This document shows positions 28,698-38,225 of a stretch of DNA of 64,000 bases, piece after piece (within the stretch, counting starts at the first letter, position 1; each line of letters opens with the position of its first letter). Source of the stretch: Mycolicibacterium phocaicum (GTDB lineage: Bacteria; Actinomycetota; Actinomycetes; Mycobacteriales; Mycobacteriaceae); the NCBI RefSeq assembly GCF_010731115.1, contig NZ_AP022616.1:1612001-1676000 (forward strand). The letters run 5' to 3'. The notes under the pieces are model-generated. The model did not search any database and was not told the DNA's origin. It saw only the letters and a list, made by a program, of their open reading frames with translations. Position numbers and translations under genes: made by a program.

Positions 28698-28709
28698 GTG
28701 AACTCGGAC

Positions 28710-28741
28710 GCGCCCCGTCATGCTTCGGCATGACGGGGCGC
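28710..28741 (+). terminator. Rho-independent terminator with UUCG loop
   Basis: Perfect 14-bp GC-rich stem (GCGCCCCGTCATGC paired with GCATGACGGGGCGC), loop TTCG, then TTCTCTTT. It ends the amine catabolic operon. Confidence 0.9.
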
Positions 28742-29009
28742 TTCTCTTTGACCGGCCAATTGCCTTGTGCCTGTTGACTGTGCAGCCTGGGCGGGAAATG
28801 TTGAGTAACCATGTGCCTGGACGCAGGATCAACGGCGGGGCCAAGCGAAATCTGCCAGACAAGGACCTCGCTTCAATCACGATGCACTGCAGGACATCAT
28901 GATTGAAGCGAGGTATCTTTTTCGACGGCTGGACGTCCCTGACTTCAATAACCAGCGGCAGATCGCCACGACGATTGAGCTCAGGGCGCCACACCGCGCG
29001 GGGCCGCCG
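28742..29009. other. Non-coding gap with a second strong hairpin
   Basis: With the preceding terminator this gap covers 312 bases between the permease and desaturase stops. No credible reading frame is seen. It holds a TTGACT -35-like word near 28775 and the hairpin at 28865, so a short untranslated RNA is possible but unproven. Confidence 0.4.
28865..28914. terminator. Long stem-loop followed by T-run
   Basis: Perfect 15-bp stem (ACCTCGCTTCAATCA with TGATTGAAGCGAGGT), one mismatch, then 4 more pairs around a 10-nt loop. On the plus strand it is followed by ATCTTTTTC, the form of an intrinsic terminator. Since the operon terminator already lies 124 bases upstream, it may serve another transcript or stop reading into the antisense of the desaturase. 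Confidence 0.7.
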
Positions 29010-31031
29010 TCAGGCGTCGTAGTCGACCGACACCGTGGGGCTGGTCGGATGCGACTGGCAGGTGAGGATGTAACCGGCGTCGAGGTCGGTGCGCCCGAGC
29101 GCGAAATTCTGGTCCATCTCGACCGTGCCGCCAAGCAGTTTGGCCCGGCAGGTGCCACACGCACCACCCATGCACGAGTAGGGCGCGCCAATTCCCGCCT
29201 GCAGTGCGCTTTCCAGAATCGTGTCCCCGCCGGCGAGACCGAAAGTCTGCCGCTTGCCGGACAATTGGACCGTGACGGTGGCCGACTGGTGGTCGCGAGC
29301 GGGCGAGTCGCCGCGGTCGAAGCCGGTGAACAATTCCAGATGGATCCGCTCCGGGTCGACGCCACCCTGGATCAGCGTCTCGCGCGCACCGGTGGACATC
29401 GCAGCGGGGCCGCACAGGAACCACTCGTCCACGCTGCCGGGATGAAGGTCGCCCGTGAGCGAGCGGGTCAGGCGTTCCGTATCGATGCGGCCGGACAGCT
29501 CCGGGGTATGCCGCGGCTCGGCCGACAACACGTGCCGGATTTCGAGGCGGTCGGCATAACGGGATTCGAGACGGTCGAGTTCGGCGCGGAACATCGTCGA
29601 CTCTTTGGTGCGGTTGCCGTAGATGAGGGTGAAGCGGCTCTCGGTTTCGAGCTCCATGACGGTTGCCAGGATCGACAGCACCGGGGTGATGCCGCTGCCG
29701 GCCACCAGCCCGACGTAGTGCTTGCGGTGCAGCGGATGCAGGGCGGAACTGAAGCTGCCGGCCGGGGTCATCACCTCCAGGACGTCGCCGGCCCTGAGGT
29801 GCTCGGTCACAAATCCCGAGAATGTCCCTCCCGGAATGTGTTTCACCGCGATCCGCAACTGGGCTCGCGTGGCGGGCGCGCAGATCGAGTAGCTGCGGCG
29901 TACGCCCTCTCCGCCCAGGTCGGTGCGCACCGAGACGTGCTGGCCGGGTTCGAATCGGAACTGGTCCTGCAGTGCCTCGGGAACGGCGAAGGTCACCAAT
30001 GTGCTGTCTGCGGTGATCGGATCGACCGCGGCCACCGGGATCCGGTGGAACACCGCGTGCGGTGAACTCGAGCGCGCCGGCATCCGCACCGGCAGCAGCC
30101 GGCCGAGCTTGCCGTTCAGTTGCTTCCACTCCCGGAATTCGCCGGCGTCGAGACCTTGCCCGAACACCGTGGAGATCGCGGCGTTCCGGTCCAGGTAGGC
30201 CTCCTCGTTGCGGCGCCAGGTCTTGGTATAGCGGTAGAACGGCACCGACGGGTGCAGGTGGTGCACCAGGTGGTAGTTCTGCGACAGCATCAAAGGGGTG
30301 TAGAGCCACTCCATCCCGACGCGGGTTCTGGTCGCCCGGTAGCGGTCACTGCGCTGAGTGTCCTCCAACCCGTGGTGCGGCATCCAGTCGAACCACCACG
30401 CCAAGACGACCACCGCGATGCGCTGCGGAATGATGAAGACGACGGCCAGCGTCCAGAAGTGGCCCGACATGATCGCGACGATCAACCCGGCCACCGAAAC
30501 GGCCACGCATACCAGGGTTTCAGCGACCTCGGCCTTGGGACGACCGCGAATCTTGCGGATCAGATAAGTGCCGTAGAAAACGTCGAGTACGGCCCAGCGG
30601 AACGGCAGCTGCCACACCGGCCCGTGGGAGGCGAAGGTATCCGGATCGTTCTCGTCATCATTCGAATGCCGGTGGTGCTCAATGTGAATGAACCCGAACG
30701 AGGGGAACGAGATCAGCGGCTGGACGAACGGCACAGCCAACCGTCCGAACAAGCCGTTGACCCAGCGCGTCGAACTGATCGCATAGTGCACGGCGTCGTG
30801 GACGACGGTGAACATCGTGAAGGTCACCACCGCGTTGACCACGATGGGCACCCACACCGGAGCGACGCCACCCAGATAGGCGACGGTCGACGCCACGAAG
30901 GCCGCGGCTCCCGCGAGAAACAGCGCGACAGTCGGCCATGCCAACTTCGGAACCTGCTCGCCCGGATCGGGCAACGCCGTTCGCGCGGCGGGTTGGCTTT
31001 CTGCCCGATCGGCCACTTCGACTGACGACAT
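29010..31031 (-). CDS. Fatty-acid desaturase fused to ferredoxin reductase and 2Fe-2S ferredoxin
   Basis: 673-aa three-part enzyme. Residues about 30-290 are a membrane-bound desaturase/hydroxylase with the three His boxes: HDAVH (78-82), HIEHHRH (116-122) and NYHLVHHLHP. Residues about 325-570 are an FNR-like FAD/NAD reductase (RRSYSICAP, GLVAGSGITPVLSIL, EWFLCGPAAM). The last 90 residues are a plant-type [2Fe-2S] ferredoxin with Cys in SCMGGACGTC and ILTCQS. All electron-transfer parts are thus in one chain; mycobacterial DesA3 uses a separate reductase (Rv3230c). The ATG at 31031 (MSSVEVADR) is the first that gives a normal N-terminus. It is divergent from the AraC-family gene. The lipid or alkyl substrate is unknown. 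Confidence 0.92.
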   Translation of the reverse strand: MSSVEVADRAESQPAARTALPDPGEQVPKLAWPTVALFLAGAAAFVASTVAYLGGVAPVWVPIVVNAVVTFTMFTVVHDAVHYAISSTRWVNGLFGRLAVPFVQPLISFPSFGFIHIEHHRHSNDDENDPDTFASHGPVWQLPFRWAVLDVFYGTYLIRKIRGRPKAEVAETLVCVAVSVAGLIVAIMSGHFWTLAVVFIIPQRIAVVVLAWWFDWMPHHGLEDTQRSDRYRATRTRVGMEWLYTPLMLSQNYHLVHHLHPSVPFYRYTKTWRRNEEAYLDRNAAISTVFGQGLDAGEFREWKQLNGKLGRLLPVRMPARSSSPHAVFHRIPVAAVDPITADSTLVTFAVPEALQDQFRFEPGQHVSVRTDLGGEGVRRSYSICAPATRAQLRIAVKHIPGGTFSGFVTEHLRAGDVLEVMTPAGSFSSALHPLHRKHYVGLVAGSGITPVLSILATVMELETESRFTLIYGNRTKESTMFRAELDRLESRYADRLEIRHVLSAEPRHTPELSGRIDTERLTRSLTGDLHPGSVDEWFLCGPAAMSTGARETLIQGGVDPERIHLELFTGFDRGDSPARDHQSATVTVQLSGKRQTFGLAGGDTILESALQAGIGAPYSCMGGACGTCRAKLLGGTVEMDQNFALGRTDLDAGYILTCQSHPTSPTVSVDYDA

Positions 31032-31145
31032 TCGACACTCCGTCTTTCGGGCAACCCTCGTTGGCTGCGTCTGCCGAAAAACGCTACGGACGGGGCCGAC
31101 GCGACTGAATGTTCCAACGGGACGTCGATTTGGTATTTTCGGACA

Positions 31146-32165
31146 GTGGGAATGGCCCCGGTCTGGGCGGTGCCGCGGGGCACCGAAGGCGTCCGCATCA
31201 TGGTGCAGGGCGGCATCGCGCATGGGATGACAGCCGCCGAATGTCTGGCAGGTAGCGGACTGACCGAAGCCGACCTTGACGACGAGAACGCCGAAATCTG
31301 GGCGCACCAGGAATTCGACGTCATCCGCAATCTCATTGCGGGACTTGGCGACAGACCGGGTGTCGGCATCGAGGTGGGCGTGCACTCCACCCTGGGACGG
31401 GCCGGCTTGCTCGGCTTCCTGATCCTGGCTAGCCCCAATCTGCGGCAGGGGGTGGAACTGATCCTGCCTTATCTCGCGCTGTCCCCCACACACCTGCGGT
31501 TCTCGGTGGAGACCGACGACCAGTACGGATACCTCGTCGCCGACGACAGTGAATTACCCACGGACGTCAGGTCGTTCATCGTCGAGCGGGACCTGGCCGG
31601 ATTCGTCGCCGCGACGCAGGGCGCAAATTTGGCGCTGACACCGGCATGGGCGGAGACGACACTCGACGCCGCTCGCGCCGAGAAGCTCGCCGAACTGTGG
31701 GGGCTTCCGGTATCGGACGTGCGTTCCGGCCAGCGCACCAACCGAATCGCCGCCACACACGAAGTACTGGAGATGCCGTCGCCGCTCGCCGACGGCAATA
31801 CGGCACGCAAGATCGAGCAGCAATGCCGGGACCTGCTCGAGCGCAGGCTGTCTCGCGTCGGCGTGGCAGGCCAGGTCCGCAGCCGGCTGCTGCACAACCC
31901 CGGCGAACTGCCGTCGATGCCGACCATCGCCGACGAATTGCACATCGATCAGCGCACCCTGCGCCGTCGGCTCGCCGCCGAGGGCACCTCCTACCGCGCG
32001 TTGCTCGACGAGGTCCGGCGCCATTTGGCCCTCGAGCTGCTCCAGCAGGACCTTTCTGTCGAGGAGATCTCGCGGCACCTCGGGTACGCCGAAACAGCCA
32101 ATTTCACCCACGCTTTCAAGCGCTGGGAAGGCACTGCGCCGAGCTACTTCCGCAGGCCGCGTTAG
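31146..32165 (+). CDS. AraC-family transcriptional regulator
   Basis: 339-aa regulator with an N-terminal arabinose-binding-like domain of the OruR/ArgR-type AraC subgroup (GMTAAECLAGSGLTEADLDD...) and a C-terminal AraC double helix-turn-helix (MPTIADELHIDQRTLRRRLAAEGTSYRALLDEVR and LSVEEISRHLGYAETANFTHAFKRWEG). Starts at GTG 31146 or ATG 31152. It is divergent from the desaturase fusion and 162 bases upstream of gabT, so either may be its target. Confidence 0.88.
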   Translation: MGMAPVWAVPRGTEGVRIMVQGGIAHGMTAAECLAGSGLTEADLDDENAEIWAHQEFDVIRNLIAGLGDRPGVGIEVGVHSTLGRAGLLGFLILASPNLRQGVELILPYLALSPTHLRFSVETDDQYGYLVADDSELPTDVRSFIVERDLAGFVAATQGANLALTPAWAETTLDAARAEKLAELWGLPVSDVRSGQRTNRIAATHEVLEMPSPLADGNTARKIEQQCRDLLERRLSRVGVAGQVRSRLLHNPGELPSMPTIADELHIDQRTLRRRLAAEGTSYRALLDEVRRHLALELLQQDLSVEEISRHLGYAETANFTHAFKRWEGTAPSYFRRPR

Positions 32166-32327
32166 CCGGCTTTCGCCGGCCGCGTCAGCCAGTTCCGCGA
32201 GTGCTCCACCCGCATGACAAAACGGAGTGGACGGCACCCTTCAAATCGACAAAGTGGACATAGTTATCCGCGCCACAACCGAAGAGAATCAGCAGTACAC
32301 AAGCCGTTCGATCACCAGGAGCAACCG

Positions 32328-33668
32328 ATGACCGACATCACCTATCGACTGGCGCAGAAGCGCAACATCGTCACCGCGCTGCCCGGTCCGCGATCGGCCG
32401 AGATGTCGGCGCGCCGCCAGGCCGCGGTGGCGGGTGGCGTCAGCTCGTCGGCACCGGTTTACGCCGCGGACGCCGACGGCGGCGTCATCGTCGACATCGA
32501 CGGCAACTCGCTCATCGACCTGGGTTCGGGTATCGCTGTCACCAGCGTCGGCGCATCGCATCCGGGTGTCGCCGCTGCCGTGGCTCAGCAGGCAGCCCGC
32601 TTCACCCACACCTGTTTCATGATCACCCCGTACGAGGGCTACGTGGAACTCGCCGAGCGCCTCAACGCCATGACCCCCGGCGATCACGAGAAGCGCACCG
32701 CATTCTTCAACTCGGGCTCCGAGGCCGTCGAGAACGCGGTCAAGGTCGCGCGGTTGGCCACGGGCCGGCAGGCCGTCGTCGCCTTCGACCACGCCTACCA
32801 CGGCCGCACCAACATGACGATGGCCCTGACCGCCAAGGCCATGCCCTACAAGACGCAGTTCGGCCCGTTCGCGCCGGAGATCTACCGGATGCCCGCGTCG
32901 TACCCGTACCGCGACGGGCTGACCGGCGAGGCCGCCGCCAAGGCCGCCATCAGCCGCATCGAGACCCAGATCGGCGCCGCATCGCTCGCCGCGGTGATCA
33001 TCGAGCCCATCCAGGGCGAGGGCGGCTTCATCGTGCCCGCACCGGGATTCCTTGCCACCATTGTTGATTGGTGCAAGGCCAACGGTGTCGTGTTCATCGC
33101 CGACGAGGTGCAGACCGGCTTCGCCCGTACCGGATCCTGGTTCGCCTCCGACCACGAGGGCATCGTCCCCGACATCGTCACCATGGCCAAGGGCATCGCC
33201 GGCGGCATGCCGCTGGCCGCCATCACCGGTCGGGCCGACCTGCTCGACGCCGTGCACCCCGGCGGCCTGGGTGGCACCTACGGCGGTAACCCCGTCGCCT
33301 GCGCCGCGGCGCTCGCCACGCTCGACGCCATGGCCGAGATGGACCTGCCTGCCCGCGCCCGCGCCATCGAAACCGCGGTGGTGCCCAAGCTGCAGGCCCT
33401 GACCGACACCGGAGTGATCGGTGACGTCCGCGGCCGCGGCGCCATGCTGGCCATCGAGATCGTCAAACCGGGTACCGATGAACCGGATCCGGTACTGACG
33501 AAAGCCATTGCGGCAGAGGCGTTCAAACGCGGTGTCATCCTGCTGACCTGCGGCTCGTACGGCAACATCATCCGCCTGCTCCCGCCGCTCGTGATCAGCG
33601 ACGAGCTGCTCGACGAGGGCATCGCCGTCCTGGCCGACATCGTGCGCGAAATGGCGGCAGCCCGATGA
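32328..33668 (+). CDS. gabT: 4-aminobutyrate--2-oxoglutarate transaminase GabT
   Basis: 446-aa class-III PLP aminotransferase converting GABA and 2-oxoglutarate to succinate semialdehyde and glutamate. Visible family regions are NSGSEAVENAVKVAR (PLP phosphate site), the DHAYHGRTNMTMALT segment, the IADEVQTGFARTG Asp that holds the pyridine nitrogen, and the PLP lysine in TMAKGIAGGMPLAA. The ATG at 32328 follows AGGAG and starts the family N-terminus (MTDITYRLAQKRNIVTALPGP). Its stop overlaps gabD as ATGA. Confidence 0.94.
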   Translation: MTDITYRLAQKRNIVTALPGPRSAEMSARRQAAVAGGVSSSAPVYAADADGGVIVDIDGNSLIDLGSGIAVTSVGASHPGVAAAVAQQAARFTHTCFMITPYEGYVELAERLNAMTPGDHEKRTAFFNSGSEAVENAVKVARLATGRQAVVAFDHAYHGRTNMTMALTAKAMPYKTQFGPFAPEIYRMPASYPYRDGLTGEAAAKAAISRIETQIGAASLAAVIIEPIQGEGGFIVPAPGFLATIVDWCKANGVVFIADEVQTGFARTGSWFASDHEGIVPDIVTMAKGIAGGMPLAAITGRADLLDAVHPGGLGGTYGGNPVACAAALATLDAMAEMDLPARARAIETAVVPKLQALTDTGVIGDVRGRGAMLAIEIVKPGTDEPDPVLTKAIAAEAFKRGVILLTCGSYGNIIRLLPPLVISDELLDEGIAVLADIVREMAAAR

Positions 33669-35119
33669 TCGACCGCACCACGCTGCTGGAGTCCATGCCC
33701 ACGGAGCTGTGGCTCGGCGGCCTACAGGTACCGGCGTCCACCGGAGCCCGGTTCGCCGTGCACGACCCGGCCACGGACGCCGTGCTCATCGAGGTCGCCG
33801 ACGCCTCACCCGCCGACGGTGCCCGCGCCCTCGACGACGCGGTCGCCGCGCAGGCTTCGTGGGCCGCCACCCCGGCCCGCGAACGCGCCGAAATCCTGCG
33901 GCGCGCTTGGGAACTGGTCATGGAGCGCCGCGACGACTTCGCCCTGACCATGACCCTCGAGATGGGAAAGCCTCTGGCCGAGAGCCAGGGCGAGGTCAAC
34001 TACGGCGGCGAGTTCCTGCGCTGGTTCGCCGAAGAAGCGGTGCGGATCAACGGCCGCTACACGCAGTCGCCCACCGGCACCGGCCGCATCCTCGTGACCA
34101 AGCAGCCCGTCGGCCCCACCTTGGCCATCACTCCGTGGAACTTCCCGCTCGCCATGGGCACCCGCAAGATCGGGCCCGCGCTGGCGGCCGGCTGCACCAT
34201 GATCGTCAAGCCCGCGGCCGAAACCCCGCTGACCATGCTGCTGCTGGGCCAGGTGTTCGCCGACGCCGGCCTGCCCGCCGGCGTGCTGTCGATCCTGCCG
34301 ACCACCGATGCCGCCGGTCTGACCGGCCCGCTGCTGGCGGACCCGCGGCTGCGCAAGCTGACGTTCACCGGCTCCACCGGAGTGGGACGAAAGCTGTTGG
34401 CACAGTCCGCTGATCGGGTGCTGCGCACCTCGATGGAACTCGGCGGCAACGCCCCGTTCGTGGTGTTCGACGACGCCGATCTGGACGCCGCGGTCGACGG
34501 TGCGATGGCCGCCAAGATGCGCAACATGGGTGAGGCATGTACCGCCGCCAACCGCATCCACGTCGACAACGCAGTCCGCGCCGAGTTCACCGAAAAGCTC
34601 GCCGCCCGGATGGCGGCACTGGCGACCGGCCCGGGCGACCAGGCCGGCAGCCAGGTCGGTCCGCTGATCACCGCCAAGCAGCGGGCAACGGTCGACGAGC
34701 TGGTGCAGGACGCCGTCAGCAAGGGCGCCACGGTGGCCACCGGCGGTAAACCCGTTGAAGGCGAAGGCTTCTTCTACCCGCCCACGGTGCTCGCCGACGT
34801 GTCGACCGACGCCCGCCTCCTGCGTGAGGAGATCTTCGGACCGGTCGCCGCCATCATCGGATTCGACGGCGAGCAGGCCGGCATCGATGCCGCCAACGAC
34901 ACCGAGTATGGCCTGGCCGCCTACGTCTACACGCAGGGCCTGGACCGCGCACTGCGGGTCGCCGAGGCAGTCGAGGCCGGCATGGTGGGCGTCAACCGCG
35001 GCGTCATCTCCGACGTGGCCGCGCCGTTCGGCGGCATCAAGGAATCCGGCATCGGCCGGGAAGCCGGCAGCGAAGGCATCGAGGAATACCTCGAGACCAA
35101 GTACATCGCCCTTCAGTAG
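33665..35119 (+). CDS. gabD: Succinate-semialdehyde dehydrogenase GabD
   Basis: 484-aa aldehyde dehydrogenase expected to oxidise succinate semialdehyde to succinate. It has the NAD region AITPWNFPLAMGTRKIGPA, catalytic Glu in MELGGNAPFVVFDDAD and catalytic Cys in MGEACTAANRI, plus the SSADH-like motif FTGSTGVGRKL. The start codon overlaps the gabT stop by 4 bases, so the two are co-translated and together complete GABA use to the TCA cycle. Confidence 0.93.
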   Translation: MIDRTTLLESMPTELWLGGLQVPASTGARFAVHDPATDAVLIEVADASPADGARALDDAVAAQASWAATPARERAEILRRAWELVMERRDDFALTMTLEMGKPLAESQGEVNYGGEFLRWFAEEAVRINGRYTQSPTGTGRILVTKQPVGPTLAITPWNFPLAMGTRKIGPALAAGCTMIVKPAAETPLTMLLLGQVFADAGLPAGVLSILPTTDAAGLTGPLLADPRLRKLTFTGSTGVGRKLLAQSADRVLRTSMELGGNAPFVVFDDADLDAAVDGAMAAKMRNMGEACTAANRIHVDNAVRAEFTEKLAARMAALATGPGDQAGSQVGPLITAKQRATVDELVQDAVSKGATVATGGKPVEGEGFFYPPTVLADVSTDARLLREEIFGPVAAIIGFDGEQAGIDAANDTEYGLAAYVYTQGLDRALRVAEAVEAGMVGVNRGVISDVAAPFGGIKESGIGREAGSEGIEEYLETKYIALQ

Positions 35120-35192
35120 TTGCGCTGCAACAACTTTCCCCTCTTTCTCCCCACACAGACATCCAAGTAAATAGACCGGAGTAGTCCTCCCC

Positions 35193-37760
35193 ATGCAGAA
35201 TTCCGCTGCCCGGGTGTCTTTCGACGCCGACGGGCTGAACAACCACGCCCAAATTCAGTGGCCCGGGCATCCGCCGTTCCTGGCCGACGTCTGCGCGATG
35301 TTCGAGTCCTTCGGCCTGCGCGTCGCCTCCTACCACCACTCCGACGACGCCGGACACTGCTACGAGTTCGGCGACCTCTCGCTGTCCGAGGCGACACGCG
35401 ACCTGGTCGCGCAGGCCTGCGAGGCCGCCATCGCGGGGCGCTGGAGCGTCGACCGGTACGCGATGCTCATCGCGGCGGCCGGCATCGACTGGCGCCGCGC
35501 GGTGCTGATCCGCGCCGCATGCCGGTTCCTCCGGCAGACGGGCCTGGGATTCTCCGAGGACTACATCATCGAATCCCTCGTAGCTGCGCCCGAATTCGTG
35601 AACGCACTGCTGGCGCTGTTCGACGCCCGGTTCAACCCGGACGCCGCCGCCGACATCGAGCAGGCGGATCGCGAGGTCGCCGGTCTCGTGGATGCCGCCA
35701 CCTCGCTCGACGACGACCGGATCCGGCGGGCACTGCACGCCTTCGTCGCGGCGACGTTGCGCACCAACTGGTTCCAGGTCGGCGCCGACGGCGGGCCCAA
35801 GGATTACGTGTCGTTCAAGATCGACTCGGCGCGCCTGTCGATCACGGGACCCGTTGTCCCCTACCGCGAGATCTTCGTGCACTCCGACACCGTCGAGGGC
35901 GTGCACCTGCGTAGCGGTGCGATCGCCCGCGGCGGCCTGCGCTGGTCCAACCGTGCCGAGGACTTCCGTACCGAGGTGCTGGGCCTGATGAAGACGCAGG
36001 CCGTGAAGAACGCCCCGATCGTGCCGACCGGCGCCAAGGGTGCCTTCGTCTTGCGTTCTGCCACTGTCGATCCCGCCGACGGCTACCGCACCTTCATCCG
36101 CGGCCTGCTCGATGTCACCGACAACATCGTCGACGGAAAGATCGTGCATCCCGACCGCACCGTGTGCCCCGATGGCGACGACGCCTACCTCGTCGTGGCC
36201 GCCGACAAGGGCACCGCCACCTTTTCCGATCTGGCCAACTCCATTGCCACCGAATACGACTTCTGGCTGGGCGACGCCTTCGCCTCGGGCGGGTCGGCCG
36301 GGTACGACCACAAGGCCATGGGCATCACCGCCCGCGGCGCATGGCTGTCGGTACGCCGGCACTTCGCCGAGGCCGGCCATGACATCGACGTCGAACCGTT
36401 CACCGTGGCCGGCATCGGCGACATGTCGGGTGATGTGTTCGGCAACGGAATGCTGTTGTCGCGCAACATCAAGCTCATCGCGGCATTCGACCACCGGCAC
36501 ATCTTCCTCGATCCGGATCCGGACCCCGCCGTCTCATATCAGGAGCGTGAGCGCCTCTTCGCCCTCCCCCGGTCCAGCTGGCTGGACTACAACCCGGCAC
36601 TCATCTCGTCGGGCGGCGGCGTGTGGTCACGCACCGCGAAGTCGATTCCGCTGTCCGATCAGGTCCGGGCCCGCCTGGGCGTCGCGGCTACCGAATGCAC
36701 GCCCGACGAGCTGATCAGCGCGGCGCTGCGGGCACCTGTCGACCTGCTGTGGAACGGTGGCGTCGGCACCTATGTCCGTGCCGATGACGAGACCGACGCC
36801 GACGCACATGACAAGGCGAACGACCGCGTGCGCGTCACCGCTTCGCAGTTGCGCTGCAAGGTGATCGGTGAGGGCGGCAACCTCGGCCTGACGCAGCAGG
36901 CCCGGATCGCGTTCGCGCTGAACGGCGGCCGGGTCAACGCCGACTTCATCGACAACGCCGCCGGGGTTGCCACCTCCGACCTCGAGGTCAATCTCAAGAT
37001 CGCGCTGGACTCCGGCACTATCGCCATCGCACAACGCAATGAGCTGCTCGCCGGTGCCACCGACGACGTCGCCGCCCGGGTGCTGGCGGACAACGCCGAC
37101 CAGATCCTCGCGATCAGCATGGCGGCCGCCGAGGCCGGCTCGTTGTTGGAGCGGCACGTCCGGCTCATCGGCAACCTGCAGGACGTGGCCGGCGTCGACC
37201 CCGACGTTGAGGGGCTGCCGTCGAAGCAGGAACTGGATCGCCGCCGTCTCGTCGGGCTCGGACTCACCCGGCCCGAAATCGCCGTGCTGCTGGCGCAATC
37301 CAAGAACCTGGTGTCACAGGAGCTGTTGGCCTCCGGCGTGCCGGATCACGAGATGTTCGTCGGCCGCCTGGAGCAGTACTTCCCGGCCACCATCGCCGCG
37401 CATGCGCGCGCCGAGATCGCGAACCATCCACTCCGCCGCGAGATCGTCGCGACCTCGGTCGCCGGTGAGCTCATCAACCGCGTCGGTCCTGGCACCATCT
37501 ACCGCATGCAGGAACGCCTGTCGGTGAGCACGTCGGATGTGGCGATGGCATATGCGACGGTGCGCGACATCCTCGATCTGGACACCCTGTGGTCCGAGGT
37601 GCTGACCGGCAAGACCGACGAAAGCGAACGCATTCAGGCGCTGCTGGAGATCCGCGAGCTGCTCGAGCACCTGACGTCGTGGGTGGTGCGCAACGGCGCG
37701 GGCAACCGCGACCGGGTGAGCGCGGCCGTCAGCCGCTTGATGGCCGTCAGCTCTTCTTGA
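35193..37760 (+). CDS. Short NAD-specific glutamate dehydrogenase (large-GDH family, half length)
   Basis: 855-aa protein with the catalytic core of the large bacterial NAD-glutamate dehydrogenases (PF05088 type). Family hallmarks are SGAIARGGLRWSNRAEDFRTE, MKTQAVKNAPIVPTGAKGAF, AGIGDMSGDVFGNGMLLS and LLWNGGVGTYV. The usual mycobacterial enzyme (Rv2476c type) is about 1,600 aa; this one lacks most of the N-terminal ACT-like regulatory half and the far C-terminal part. It would deaminate glutamate to 2-oxoglutarate. It lies 73 bases after gabD, so it could regenerate the 2-oxoglutarate that GabT uses. Its stop overlaps the convergent VOC pseudogene by 14 bases. Confidence 0.88.
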   Translation: MQNSAARVSFDADGLNNHAQIQWPGHPPFLADVCAMFESFGLRVASYHHSDDAGHCYEFGDLSLSEATRDLVAQACEAAIAGRWSVDRYAMLIAAAGIDWRRAVLIRAACRFLRQTGLGFSEDYIIESLVAAPEFVNALLALFDARFNPDAAADIEQADREVAGLVDAATSLDDDRIRRALHAFVAATLRTNWFQVGADGGPKDYVSFKIDSARLSITGPVVPYREIFVHSDTVEGVHLRSGAIARGGLRWSNRAEDFRTEVLGLMKTQAVKNAPIVPTGAKGAFVLRSATVDPADGYRTFIRGLLDVTDNIVDGKIVHPDRTVCPDGDDAYLVVAADKGTATFSDLANSIATEYDFWLGDAFASGGSAGYDHKAMGITARGAWLSVRRHFAEAGHDIDVEPFTVAGIGDMSGDVFGNGMLLSRNIKLIAAFDHRHIFLDPDPDPAVSYQERERLFALPRSSWLDYNPALISSGGGVWSRTAKSIPLSDQVRARLGVAATECTPDELISAALRAPVDLLWNGGVGTYVRADDETDADAHDKANDRVRVTASQLRCKVIGEGGNLGLTQQARIAFALNGGRVNADFIDNAAGVATSDLEVNLKIALDSGTIAIAQRNELLAGATDDVAARVLADNADQILAISMAAAEAGSLLERHVRLIGNLQDVAGVDPDVEGLPSKQELDRRRLVGLGLTRPEIAVLLAQSKNLVSQELLASGVPDHEMFVGRLEQYFPATIAAHARAEIANHPLRREIVATSVAGELINRVGPGTIYRMQERLSVSTSDVAMAYATVRDILDLDTLWSEVLTGKTDESERIQALLEIRELLEHLTSWVVRNGAGNRDRVSAAVSRLMAVSSS

Positions 37761-38184
37761 GCTCCTCGGCGAACATCACGATGACGCCGCTGGGGCCACG
37801 GACGTACGTCAGCTTGTAGACGTCCTCGTAGGTCGCCACGCCACGGAGTGGGTGACACCCGTGGCGGGCGGCGATCTCGAGGGCCGCGTCGATGTCGTCG
37901 ACCGAGAACGCGACGCGGTGCATCCCAATATCGTTGGGACGGGTGGGTTCCGACTCGTTCGCCTCGGGATGGATTTACTCGAACAGCTCGATGCGGCCGT
38001 GACCGTCCGGTGTTTCGAGCATCGCGATGTTGGCGTGGTTGCCGTCGAGGCCGACGGCAGTCTCGGTCCACTCGCCGCTGACGGTGGCCCGGCCGACGAG
38101 CGTCAGGCCGAGGTCGGTGAAGAACGCGATGGTGGCGTCGAGGTCGCGCACTGCGATGCCGACGTTCTCGAGTTTTATGGCCAT
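37747..38184 (-). pseudogene. VOC-superfamily (glyoxalase-like) protein with in-frame stop
   Basis: The frame from ATG 38184 (MAIKLENVGIAVRDLDATI) runs 69 codons to a TAA at 37975-37977 and then continues in the same frame for 75 codons to TGA at 37747. The downstream part (IHPEANESEPTRPNDIGMHRVAFSV, read in parts, to AEELKKS) is the normal second half of a VOC domain. Intact length would be about 145 aa, normal for the family, so one substitution (probably Tyr codon to TAA after ELFE) breaks it. A sequencing error cannot be excluded. VOC proteins bind a metal and act on glyoxals, epimerise acyl-CoAs or bind drugs; the activity is not assigned. Confidence 0.8.
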
Positions 38185-38225
38185 GAGTCGGATGCTACCC
38201 AGCACGTGAGCAGCTTCCCGATTGG

